Shown here one piece after another: positions 1 to 5,663 of a stretch of 6,054 bases of DNA. Source of the stretch: Desulfovibrio sp. (lineage in GTDB: Bacteria > Desulfobacterota > Desulfovibrionia > Desulfovibrionales > Desulfovibrionaceae). The stretch spans positions 1-6,054 of the forward strand of contig JAISNZ010000024.1 of assembly GCA_031275955.1 (NCBI GenBank). The letters run 5' to 3'. The notes below the pieces were generated by a model, which was not told the DNA's origin, did no database searches, and saw only the letters and a program-made list of their open reading frames with translations. How positions within the stretch are numbered: the first letter of the stretch is position 1; every line of letters starts with the position of its first letter. The translations under genes and the position numbers were made by a program.

Positions 1-137
1 TGTTCGATAATGGCTATGGGCAAGCGCTCTGCCATATGTCCCTCCAGTTTTTCCCACAGACTACCGGAGAGACAGCAATACTTCTAGACTTTTTCTAATA
101 ATTCATTCGATTGCCCTGCGGACGCAGACGATGTGTC
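1..137. other. Left-edge stretch, no confident gene
   Basis: No gene can be assigned here. On the plus strand the frame beginning at base 3 stays open to a TAA at 96-98 and would give about 31 C-terminal residues ending in ILLDFF. The frame beginning at base 1 is open to a TAG at 85-87. Either could be the 3' end of a gene starting outside the window. Neither has the GC-ending codon preference of the confident genes, and neither is recognisable. After base 85 the sequence becomes AT-rich with a short T-run at 90-94 but no good hairpin before it. Confidence 0.3.
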
Positions 138-166
138 TTGACAGCTTGGGGACCTCCCTGTAGGAG
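138..166 (+). promoter_or_regulatory. Candidate sigma70-type promoter for the tRNA
   Basis: A perfect TTGACA box at 138-143 is followed after 17 bases by TAGGAG at 161-166, which matches the -10 consensus only in part. Transcription would begin near 173, about 11 bases before the mature tRNA. Spacing and location are right for a stable-RNA promoter, but the weak -10 keeps this tentative. Confidence 0.4.
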
Positions 167-183
167 AGAAAGCGCCTGTCCGT

Positions 184-259
184 GGGCCTATAGCTCAGTT
201 GGCAGAGCCGCCGGCTCATAACCGGCCGGTCCCAGGTTCGAGTCCTGGTGGGCCCACCA
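184..259 (+). tRNA. tRNA with CAU anticodon (Met, or lysidine-type Ile2)
   Basis: A complete cloverleaf can be folded. The acceptor stem GGGCCTA (184-190) pairs with TGGGCCC (249-255), followed by discriminator A256 and an encoded CCA (257-259). The D stem is GCTC/GAGC (193-196/205-208). The anticodon stem GCCGG/CCGGC (210-214/222-226) has loop CTCATAA with CAT at 217-219. The T stem is CCAGG/CCTGG around TTCGAGT. It is not initiator tRNA: the first acceptor pair is a normal G-C and the three G-C pairs typical of the initiator anticodon stem are absent. A CAU anticodon fits elongator Met or the tRNA-Ile2 whose C34 is changed to lysidine by TilS. C-G pairs at acceptor positions 4 and 5, and the CGGCTCATAACCG arm, are features I associate with Ile2, so that identity is a real possibility. 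Confidence 0.95.
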
Positions 260-292
260 TCTTCATAAACGCCGCAGTCTGTTTGCAGTATT

Positions 293-367
293 TTACGGAT
301 TTCCGCCGTAAGGCCGTTGCGCCGCAAAGCGGCGTGAGTCAGCCGGAAATCACGCCTTTCGGCTGAC
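293..367 (+). repeat. Three consecutive hairpins downstream of the tRNA
   Basis: Three inverted repeats follow one another. They are TTACGG/CCGTAA (293-298/306-311, 7-base loop), GCGCCGC/GCGGCGT (319-325/329-335, loop AAA, outermost pair G-T), and GTCAGCCG/CGGCTGAC (338-345/360-367), which can extend inward by three more pairs. A smaller CGACT/AGTCG hairpin lies at 401-414. None is followed directly by a T-run, so a classic Rho-independent terminator is not proven, although they may act as a 3' boundary for the tRNA transcript. The rest of 260-446 shows no convincing gene; the long open frame on the minus strand there is the antisense of the tRNA and its flanks. Confidence 0.5.
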
Positions 368-446
368 GATCCATAATACCAAATCCGCCACTTCCTGAGA
401 CGACTCATCAGTCGGCGATGGTTTTCTCCGAAAAAATTTTCTCGCC

Positions 447-477
447 TTGTCAGGATTATTTTTATATAAGAAAATCC
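447..477 (+). promoter_or_regulatory. Candidate rbr promoter with overlapping inverted repeat
   Basis: TTGTCA at 447-452 and GAAAAT at 470-475, separated by 17 bases, make a plausible promoter with a start near 482. An imperfect AT-rich inverted repeat (arms GGATT at 453-457 and AATCC at 473-477, with further T-A pairing inside) covers the spacer and the -10. That is a typical operator position. Rubrerythrin genes in Desulfovibrio are known to belong to peroxide-stress (PerR-type) regulons; assigning this repeat to PerR is only an inference. Confidence 0.4.
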
Positions 478-513
478 CATCATTCACCGTAAACACGATC
501 AGGAGATCCGCAG

Positions 514-1092
514 ATGAAAACAGTGAAGGGCTCCCAAACAGAAAAGAACATCCTCACCGCTTTTGCCGGCGAATCGCAGGCCCGTAATCGGTATACCTAC
601 TTCGCCTCCAAGGCCAAAAATGATGGTTTTGTTCAAATTGCCGATATTTTTGAAGAAACGGCAAATCAGGAAAAAGAGCACGCCAAACGCCTGTTCAAGT
701 TTCTGGAGGGGGGCGATCTGGAGATCAGCGCCTCCTTTCCGGCCGGGATTATCGCCGATACCCGGAGCAATCTTCTCGGAGCGGCGGCCGGGGAACACCA
801 CGAGTATACGGAAATGTATCCGGGTTTCGCCGATATCGCCGCCAAGGAAGGCTACAGTGAAGTTGCCTCTGTGATGCGCGCCGTCGCTGTGGCGGAAAAG
901 GGGCATGAAAGGCGTTTCCTGGATTTTGCCCGCAACATTCAGGAAGGCAAGGTCTTCTTCCGTGAGGGGGAAGATGTGATCTGGCGTTGCCGGAACTGCG
1001 GCTATATCCATCACGGCAATTCCGCCCCGGACAAATGTCCCGCCTGCGCGCATCCCCAGGCCCACTTTGAGCTTTTCGGCGCGAACTGGTAA
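514..1092 (+). CDS. rbr: Rubrerythrin (diiron/rubredoxin peroxidase)
   Basis: Cytoplasmic peroxidase that reduces hydrogen peroxide to water with electrons from rubredoxin-type donors, protecting anaerobes from oxidative stress. The 192-residue protein has the family's usual length and two-domain plan. An N-terminal four-helix ferritin-like domain carries the diiron ligand set E20, E53 and H56 (ExxH), E94 and E97, and E128 and H131 (second ExxH). A C-terminal rubredoxin-like domain binds one iron through C159/C162 and C175/C178. The sequence is very close to D. vulgaris rubrerythrin as I remember it, including the TEKNILTAFAGESQARNRY stretch near the start and the NW C-terminus. The start ATG has AGGAG at 501-505, eight bases upstream. 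It appears monocistronic or shares a transcript with tatA, depending on the terminator-like hairpin after it. All key residues are present. Confidence 0.97.
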   Translation: MKTVKGSQTEKNILTAFAGESQARNRYTYFASKAKNDGFVQIADIFEETANQEKEHAKRLFKFLEGGDLEISASFPAGIIADTRSNLLGAAAGEHHEYTEMYPGFADIAAKEGYSEVASVMRAVAVAEKGHERRFLDFARNIQEGKVFFREGEDVIWRCRNCGYIHHGNSAPDKCPACAHPQAHFELFGANW

Positions 1093-1133
1093 ACGGGCCT
1101 TGGCTTTCGCCGCGGTTTTGCTCCGGACGTGTT

Positions 1134-1182
1134 CGCAGGAATGCCTGCGGGCTCGGAATACCTTGTTCCGTTTGCTTTTTTT
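1134..1182 (+). terminator. Terminator-like double hairpin between rbr and tatA
   Basis: CGCAGG/CCTGCG (1134-1139/1144-1149, loop AATG) is followed by CGGAA/TTCCG (1154-1158/1166-1170, 7-base loop). A T-rich tract, TTTGCTTTTTTT (1171-1182), comes directly after. The second hairpin plus T-tract has the form of a Rho-independent terminator for rbr, although its stem is only five pairs. It ends just 14 bases before the tatA start codon, so it could equally act as a leader attenuator for tatA. Confidence 0.6.
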
Positions 1183-1196
1183 CATAGGGAGGCCCC

Positions 1197-1409
1197 ATGG
1201 TCGGAACACAGGAGATTCTCCTCATTCTGGTGGTGGTTCTTGTCATTTTCGGAGCAAAACGGCTGCCGGAAATCGGCAGTGGACTAGGACGGGCCATCAG
1301 GAATTTCAAGAAGGCGACCACGGAACCCGATGAGATAGATATAACCCCCCAGGCCTCCAAGGCGAAAAAGGCAAAGTCTGATTCCGAAGGCGGCGGGGAT
1401 GCCTCCTGA
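1197..1409 (+). CDS. tatA: Twin-arginine translocase subunit TatA
   Basis: Pore-forming component of the Tat system, which exports folded, often cofactor-bearing proteins across the inner membrane. The 70-residue protein has the family layout: a very short N-terminus with a polar residue (E6) inside the membrane helix, a hydrophobic helix at about residues 7-18, the FGAKRLPEIG hinge (18-27), an amphipathic helix (about 28-40), and a charged, Lys/Glu/Ser-rich tail. The FG motif and short length favour TatA over TatB. GGGAGG at 1187-1192 lies four bases before the ATG. tatB and tatC are not in this window, so this is an isolated tatA. No room exists for a promoter between the upstream T-tract and the start codon. 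Transcription must therefore come through the hairpins from rbr or from a promoter before them. Confidence 0.93.
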   Translation: MVGTQEILLILVVVLVIFGAKRLPEIGSGLGRAIRNFKKATTEPDEIDITPQASKAKKAKSDSEGGGDAS

Positions 1410-1426
1410 CGGTTCAGGAAGATGCG

Positions 1427-1449
1427 GGCGTCTTGTCCGGAGAGACGCC
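1427..1449 (+). repeat. Seven-pair hairpin just after tatA
   Basis: GGCGTCT (1427-1433) and AGACGCC (1443-1449) form a perfect seven-pair stem with a 9-base loop, 18 bases after the tatA stop. A second, tighter inverted repeat CCGCCC/GGGCGG lies at 1477-1490. No T-tract follows either. They may stabilise or end the tatA transcript. Confidence 0.4.
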
Positions 1450-1593
1450 GCCATATCCGGAAAAAGGATTCCCCCTCCGCCCTTGGGCGGCAATCTTCGG
1501 GCATTACCGCTTTGAGAGTCCTCATCAGGGAATCTTTGAACTGGCCCGTTCCGGCGCTTCCCCGCGCACAGACATTGCGCCTTCGCGGAGCAT

Positions 1594-1637
1594 CGGCCGT
1601 ACGGCCGGTGTTTCCTGATTTCCGCGGAAATCAGGAA
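1594..1637. repeat. Two adjacent perfect palindromes upstream of rfbB
   Basis: CGGCCGTACGGCCG at 1594-1607 is a perfect 14-bp palindrome. Four bases later, 1612-1637 is a perfect 26-bp palindrome with half-site TTCCTGATTTCC, centre GC, and the exact reverse complement. As RNA the longer one would give an 11-pair stem with a CGCG loop. No T-tract follows on either strand, which argues against a simple terminator. It lies about 64 bases before the rfbB start, where an operator, a transcript-processing site or a tatA 3' end structure would all fit. The remainder of the 1410-1700 gap has no recognisable gene or clear promoter. Confidence 0.7.
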
Positions 1638-1700
1638 GGCGAAGTTGCTTGAAAAGGCCAGAATGCTTCTGACAGAGACGCATTGCGCAAAGAGGACCCT

Positions 1701-2723
1701 ATGCGTATTTTGGTCACCGGCGGTTGCGGATTCATCGGCAGCGACTTTATCCATATGCTTCTTACCGATATGCCGGATGTGGACATCTGCAATCTGGACA
1801 GTCTGACCTATGCGGGAAATCCGGCCAATCTGGAGGGAGTGGAGGGGCGCTTTGCCGGCCGTTATACCTTTGCAAGAGCGGATATCGCCGATCTGTCCGC
1901 CGTGGAGCGGATTCTTGCGGAACAGAGGATTGAGGCCGTCGTCAACTTCGCCGCCGAAACCCATGTGGATCGCTCCATTGCCGATGCCGCGCCCTTTTTG
2001 CACACTAACGTCCTTGGCCTGCATGCTTTGCTGACGGCGGCCCAACGCCGCGGGCTGGCCTCCTTTGTGCATGTATCCACGGATGAGGTTTACGGCAGCC
2101 TCACTCCGGAAGCGCCGGCCTTCACGGAAGCCGATCCCCTTGTTCCCAACAGTCCATATTCCGCCTCCAAGGCCTCAGGAGACCTTCTCTGCCGGGCCTG
2201 GCATGAAACTTACGCCTTCCCCGTCATTGTCACCCGGTGTTCCAACAACTACGGGCCCCGTCAGTTTCCGGAAAAGCTCATTCCCTTCATGTACTTCCGG
2301 GCCTGTGAGGATCAACCCCTGCCCGTGTATGGAACCGGAAAAAATGTGCGCGACTGGATCCATGTGCGGGACCACTGTAGGGGAATCTGGCTGGCCCTGA
2401 CCAGGGGACGCCCGGGCGCTGTGTATAACTTCGGCGGTGCCGCTGAACGCAGCAATCTGACTGTTGTCCACAGGATTCTTGACTTTTGCGGCAAGCCGGC
2501 CTCCCTGATTCGCTTTGTCGCGGATCGTCCGGGGCATGATTTCCGCTACGCCATGGATTACTCCCTGGCCCGGAGAGAACTGGGCTTTGCCCCCTCCCGC
2601 ACCTTTGAGCAGGGTCTTGCGGAAACCCTGGACTGGTACCGGGGCAACCCCGCCTGGATATCCAACGTCACTTCCGGCGCCTATCGGACCTTTTTGAAGA
2701 CATGGTATGGAGACAGGCTATGA
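1701..2723 (+). CDS. rfbB: dTDP-glucose 4,6-dehydratase
   Basis: Catalyses the NAD-dependent conversion of dTDP-glucose to dTDP-4-keto-6-deoxyglucose, the second step of dTDP-L-rhamnose synthesis in the cytoplasm. It is an extended short-chain dehydrogenase of 340 residues, normal for RmlB/RfbB. The Rossmann glycine motif GGCGFIG is at residues 7-13, and the D33-S-L-T-Y-A-G cofactor/substrate signature is at 33-39. The family NFAAETHVDRSI stretch is at 82-93. The catalytic T127-D128-E129 and the YxxxK pair Y153/K157 are in place. The RCSNNYGPRQFPEKLIP segment that marks this subfamily is also present. The start is taken at ATG 1701 because AAGAGGA (1690-1696) sits just upstream and translation from there begins directly with the MRILVTGG strand. 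It heads a four-gene set and overlaps the next gene by ATGA. rfbA and rfbC are not in the window. Confidence 0.95.
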   Translation: MRILVTGGCGFIGSDFIHMLLTDMPDVDICNLDSLTYAGNPANLEGVEGRFAGRYTFARADIADLSAVERILAEQRIEAVVNFAAETHVDRSIADAAPFLHTNVLGLHALLTAAQRRGLASFVHVSTDEVYGSLTPEAPAFTEADPLVPNSPYSASKASGDLLCRAWHETYAFPVIVTRCSNNYGPRQFPEKLIPFMYFRACEDQPLPVYGTGKNVRDWIHVRDHCRGIWLALTRGRPGAVYNFGGAAERSNLTVVHRILDFCGKPASLIRFVADRPGHDFRYAMDYSLARRELGFAPSRTFEQGLAETLDWYRGNPAWISNVTSGAYRTFLKTWYGDRL

Positions 2724-3604
2724 CCTCCTTTCGCAGGGCCTTGGTGCTTGGCGGTCACGGCGGCTTGCTGGGGCAAGCCCTTATGGATGTTTTGCGCGCC
2801 TCAGGCTGGGAAGCCGAAGGCACGGGGCGCTCCTCCATTGATTACGCCGCCCCGGACGCCGGCGCCTGTCTGGAGGCCCTGGTGGAAAAACTGGAACCTG
2901 ACTGTATCTTCAATGCGGTTGGCTACACCCGTGTGGACGATGCCGAGGAGCATCCCGCGGAAGCCGACTTGCTGAACCGGGCTCTGCCGTCCATGGTGGG
3001 GCGGGTGGCAAAAAATTTTCATTGTCGGTTGGTACACTACAGTACGGATTTTGTCTTCAGCGGAAAAAAGGGGACTCCATACACCGTTGAGGATACCCCC
3101 GATCCAGTAAGCGTATACGGCAAGACCAAGTTGGCCGGAGAGGAAGCTCTCCTGGCTTTAGGGCTTGAGCAGTGTCTGATTATCCGCACGGCCTGGCTCT
3201 TTGGTCCGGGGAAGAAAAATTTTGTGCAGACCATTCTGGACCGTTGTTGGATCTCCCAGGTGATCGGCGTTGTTCACGATCAGGTGGGATCCCCCACCTA
3301 TACCCCGGATCTGGCCTGCTACAGTCTGAAACTGGTGGAGGCCGAGGGCAGGGGTATTTACCATGTCGTGAACGCCGGTGAGGCAAGCTGGTGCGAACTG
3401 GCCAGCGAAGCCGCCCGTCTGGCCCAGAAGGAATGCTCCATCAACGCCATTCCCTCGGCCGGTTATCCGCAAAAGGCCATTCGCCCGGCCTATTCAGTTC
3501 TGGATACGACCAAATTCGAACAGGCGACAGGCGTTACCCCCAGACCGTGGCTGCAAGCCCTCCAAGAATATGTTTTTCGGGCCTATCCGGCGGAAGGGAC
3601 ATGA
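2720..3604 (+). CDS. rfbD: dTDP-4-dehydrorhamnose reductase family protein
   Basis: Likely reduces dTDP-4-keto-L-rhamnose to dTDP-L-rhamnose with NAD(P)H, the last step of the rhamnose pathway. The 294-residue length is typical. The N-terminal dinucleotide-binding motif LGGHGGLLG is at residues 10-18. The family NAVGYTRVDDAE segment is at 65-76 (usually NAAAYTxVDxAE). The catalytic S108-T109-D110 followed by FVFSG, and YGKTK with Y133 and K137, are intact. The GSPTYTPDLA segment typical of RmlD is also present. The start at ATG 2720 overlaps the rfbB stop (ATGA) with GGAG at 2709-2712 upstream; the in-frame ATG at 2702 would add six residues and has poorer support. A related sugar-nucleotide reductase of other specificity cannot be excluded from sequence alone, but the rfbB neighbour favours rhamnose. 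Confidence 0.88.
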   Translation: MTSFRRALVLGGHGGLLGQALMDVLRASGWEAEGTGRSSIDYAAPDAGACLEALVEKLEPDCIFNAVGYTRVDDAEEHPAEADLLNRALPSMVGRVAKNFHCRLVHYSTDFVFSGKKGTPYTVEDTPDPVSVYGKTKLAGEEALLALGLEQCLIIRTAWLFGPGKKNFVQTILDRCWISQVIGVVHDQVGSPTYTPDLACYSLKLVEAEGRGIYHVVNAGEASWCELASEAARLAQKECSINAIPSAGYPQKAIRPAYSVLDTTKFEQATGVTPRPWLQALQEYVFRAYPAEGT

Positions 3605-4764
3605 GCGACACCCTGTGGATCAGCGCAGGGGAGCTTTCCGGAGACATGCACGGCGCCGCCTTGATGCAGGCCCTCAAATCCCGCGATTCTTCCCTTGAGT
3701 TCATGGGCATGGGGGGACCGCACCTGCGCGCGGCCGGGCTTTCCTCCCTTTTTGCCGCTGAAGATCTTTCTGTCATGGGCTTGACCGAGGTTCTGGGGCA
3801 TCTTCCGCGCGTCCTGCGCATGCTTTCGGGCATGAAGTCCGCCATGGCGCGCATCCGGCCGCGCGCCCTCATCGTCATTGATGCCCCGGAGTTCCATTTT
3901 CGCCTGATCAAGATTGCTCATGCCCTGCGTATTCCGGTCTACTATTACATCAGTCCGAAAGTGTGGGCCTGGCGTCCCGGCAGGGCGGCCTTTCTCCGCG
4001 ATCATGTGCGCCGGCTGATTTCCATACTCCCCTTTGAGGCGGATTTTTATCAACAGTACGGCATGAGCATTGACTATGTCGGCAATCCTCTGGTGGATAT
4101 CGTTGATTACCCCTCTCTGCGGCATATTTCTCCGCATCCCGATCTCATCGGCCTTCTTCCCGGAAGCAGACGGCGGGAGATTGCCGCCCTTCTGCCCGAA
4201 TTCGGCAAGGCCGCCCGGATTCTCTCCCGCTGGTTTCCCCGGCTGGTTTTCGCCTGTATTCGCGCTCCGGGCATCGACGAAGCCCTTTTACGCGCCCATT
4301 GGCCCGCCGATGTGCCGGCGCGTTTTGAAGAACCGGCTGAACGCTGGCGCTTCATGCGCCAGTGTCGCTTCCTTCTTGCCGCTTCCGGTACCGTGACCTT
4401 GGAAAGCGCCCTGGCGGGCGTCCCCACCCTTGTCGCCTACAGACTTTCCACCGTAAGTTTCCATATCGCCAGAACCTTGATCCGCGTTCCCTATATCAGT
4501 CTGGCCAATCTTATTCTGAACAGGGAAGTTTTTCCCGAATTGCTGCAGGACGCTTGTAACGGACAGGCCCTGGCGGACAAGATCTCCTCCTGGCTCTCCC
4601 CGGAAAGCGGTCCGGATCTTCTGGCCGCGATGCGTTGCGATCTTGACGAAATTCGTCGCCGTTTGGGCGGTCCCGGCGCCTCTGCCCGCGCCGCTGCGCT
4701 GATCCTGGAGGATCTGGCCGGCACCAGCCGGTCCTGTCCTCCTGAAAAAAGGTGTCTTTCATGA
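3601..4764 (+). CDS. lpxB: Lipid-A-disaccharide synthase
   Basis: Glycosyltransferase (family GT19) that joins UDP-2,3-diacylglucosamine to lipid X, giving the tetraacyl disaccharide 1-phosphate of lipid A; it acts at the inner face of the cytoplasmic membrane. The 387 residues match the family length. Signature segments appear in order: AGELSGD (9-15), IDAPEF with the conserved acid D94, YISPKVWAWRPGR, VGNPL (G161-N162-P163), LLPGSR (185-190), ASGTVTLE (261-268) and SLANLI (300-305). The start at ATG 3601 overlaps the preceding stop (ATGA) with GGAAGG at 3592-3597. The same frame is open further upstream, but that part is out-of-frame reading of the rfbD gene. The last residues (about 375 onward) look unstructured. 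It lies here with dTDP-rhamnose genes rather than in the fabZ-lpxA cluster seen in many proteobacteria. Confidence 0.96.
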   Translation: MSDTLWISAGELSGDMHGAALMQALKSRDSSLEFMGMGGPHLRAAGLSSLFAAEDLSVMGLTEVLGHLPRVLRMLSGMKSAMARIRPRALIVIDAPEFHFRLIKIAHALRIPVYYYISPKVWAWRPGRAAFLRDHVRRLISILPFEADFYQQYGMSIDYVGNPLVDIVDYPSLRHISPHPDLIGLLPGSRRREIAALLPEFGKAARILSRWFPRLVFACIRAPGIDEALLRAHWPADVPARFEEPAERWRFMRQCRFLLAASGTVTLESALAGVPTLVAYRLSTVSFHIARTLIRVPYISLANLILNREVFPELLQDACNGQALADKISSWLSPESGPDLLAAMRCDLDEIRRRLGGPGASARAAALILEDLAGTSRSCPPEKRCLS

Positions 4765-5534
4765 TGCAAAATCCGATCTGGTTTCTCTTCTGGTCAGGAC
4801 AGATCCTCCTGCGAGCGGAGGCCACAGGCCTGGAAGCCCTTCCCTGCGCGCCAGAGGCGCCCCTTGCCCCTGCCGGAGGGGTGCATGATCTCGGCGGGTA
4901 TGCACAGAAGCCCTGCCGGGCCTGCCGGGTGGATTTTCTGCCGGAAGAAGGCGGATTGAGGGCTGTGGACCTTCGATCCGCCTACAGGATTCTGGGGGAA
5001 AGCCTTTATCAACTGGCCGGCAAAGGGCGGGAGATGATCCACTGGGAGGAACACAGCCGCTATTGCCCGGCCTGCGGCGCCGGAACGGAGCCGGCGACGC
5101 CTCTGTCCCGGCAGTGTCCGGCCTGCGGGCGCCTGCTGTTCCCCCACATCGCCCCGGCTGTTCTGGCCTTGATCCACAAGGAAGATCGCATCCTCCTGGT
5201 TCGCGCCCATTCCTTCACCGGTCCGCATTACGGTCTGGTGGCCGGCTTTCTGGAACCCGGCGAGTCTCTTGAAGAATGCGTTCGCCGGGAGGTCCTGGAA
5301 GAGACCGGACTCGAAGTCGGGGGCATCACCTATTTCGGCAGCCAGCCCTGGCCGTATCCCAGCGGTCTGATGGTCGGTTTTGTCATGCGCCACACGGCCG
5401 GGGAGATCCGCTTGCAGCAGGAGGAACTCAGCCATGGGGCTTTCTTTCCCCGGCAGGATCTGCCCGGACTTCCGCATCGCCTCAGTCTGGCCCGACGGAT
5501 GATTGACTCCTGGCTGGCGGGGCTGCTTTCCTGA
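4761..5534 (+). CDS. nudC: NADH pyrophosphatase / NAD-cap hydrolase NudC
   Basis: Nudix hydrolase that splits NADH or NAD into NMN(H) and AMP; in E. coli NudC also removes NAD caps from RNA 5' ends. The 257-residue protein has the three expected parts: a variable N-terminal domain, a zinc ribbon with C102/C105 and C119/C122, and a Nudix domain. The Nudix box fits GX5EX7REUXEEXGU exactly, from G162 through E168, R176-E177 and E180-E181 to G183-L184. The SQPWPYP array at 194-200, shortly after the Nudix box, is the known marker of NADH-preferring members. Three starts are possible: GTG 4752, ATG 4761 and ATG 4764. ATG 4761 is chosen because it repeats the ATGA overlap seen at the other two junctions, with AAAAAAGG at 4745-4752 as a weak ribosome site. 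It ends the operon. Confidence 0.94.
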   Translation: MMQNPIWFLFWSGQILLRAEATGLEALPCAPEAPLAPAGGVHDLGGYAQKPCRACRVDFLPEEGGLRAVDLRSAYRILGESLYQLAGKGREMIHWEEHSRYCPACGAGTEPATPLSRQCPACGRLLFPHIAPAVLALIHKEDRILLVRAHSFTGPHYGLVAGFLEPGESLEECVRREVLEETGLEVGGITYFGSQPWPYPSGLMVGFVMRHTAGEIRLQQEELSHGAFFPRQDLPGLPHRLSLARRMIDSWLAGLLS

Positions 5535-5663
5535 ACGGGAGGAGCGCCGGGGCGGCCGACCCCTGATGCGGAAGGCGCGGCCGGATCCGCGCGGTTTCGC
5601 GGTTGTGGCGAAGAATCCCCCGGCGGCAGGGCATGTATGGACCCGCCCCGCGAGGCGGAGCGG
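5535..5663 (+). other. GC-rich spacer after nudC with hairpins, no gene
   Basis: No gene is supported here. Inverted repeats include GCGCGG/CCGCGC (5575-5580/5587-5592) and an overlapping alternative, CCGCG/CGCGG (5587-5591/5598-5602). These may help end the operon transcript, although no T-tract follows. Open frames on both strands look like GC-rich noise; the minus-strand frame here is the continuation of the transposase remnant frame but has lost resemblance to the family. Confidence 0.4.

Noticed and set aside
360..420. CTGATGAG on the minus strand, resembling a hammerhead ribozyme core
   Set aside because: No properly placed CGAAA after a stem II could be found. The nearest CGAAA is about 40 bases away and the intervening bases do not pair as required.
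103..483. 126-residue open frame on the minus strand across the tRNA
   Set aside because: It contains the well-known false peptide produced by translating the antisense of a tRNA gene (GGPTRTRTWDRPVMSR). The rest overlaps the hairpin region and the rbr promoter, with no family resemblance.
1683..1700. TTG start six codons upstream for rfbB
   Set aside because: The ribosome site AAGAGGA (1690-1696) would lie inside the extension. ATG 1701 yields the usual MRILVTGG start.
298..2546. Motif GATTTCCGC/GCGGAAATC recurring in the hairpins near 298 and 344 (partial) and in the 26-bp palindrome
   Set aside because: The ten-base TGATTTCCGC also occurs inside rfbB coding sequence (2537-2546), so recurrence of so short a word is not convincing evidence of a repeat family or regulon.
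3391..3600. N-terminal extension of lpxB by about 70 residues
   Set aside because: The extension is rfbD read in another frame. ATG 3601 has a ribosome site, gives the normal LpxB N-terminus and repeats the ATGA overlap pattern.
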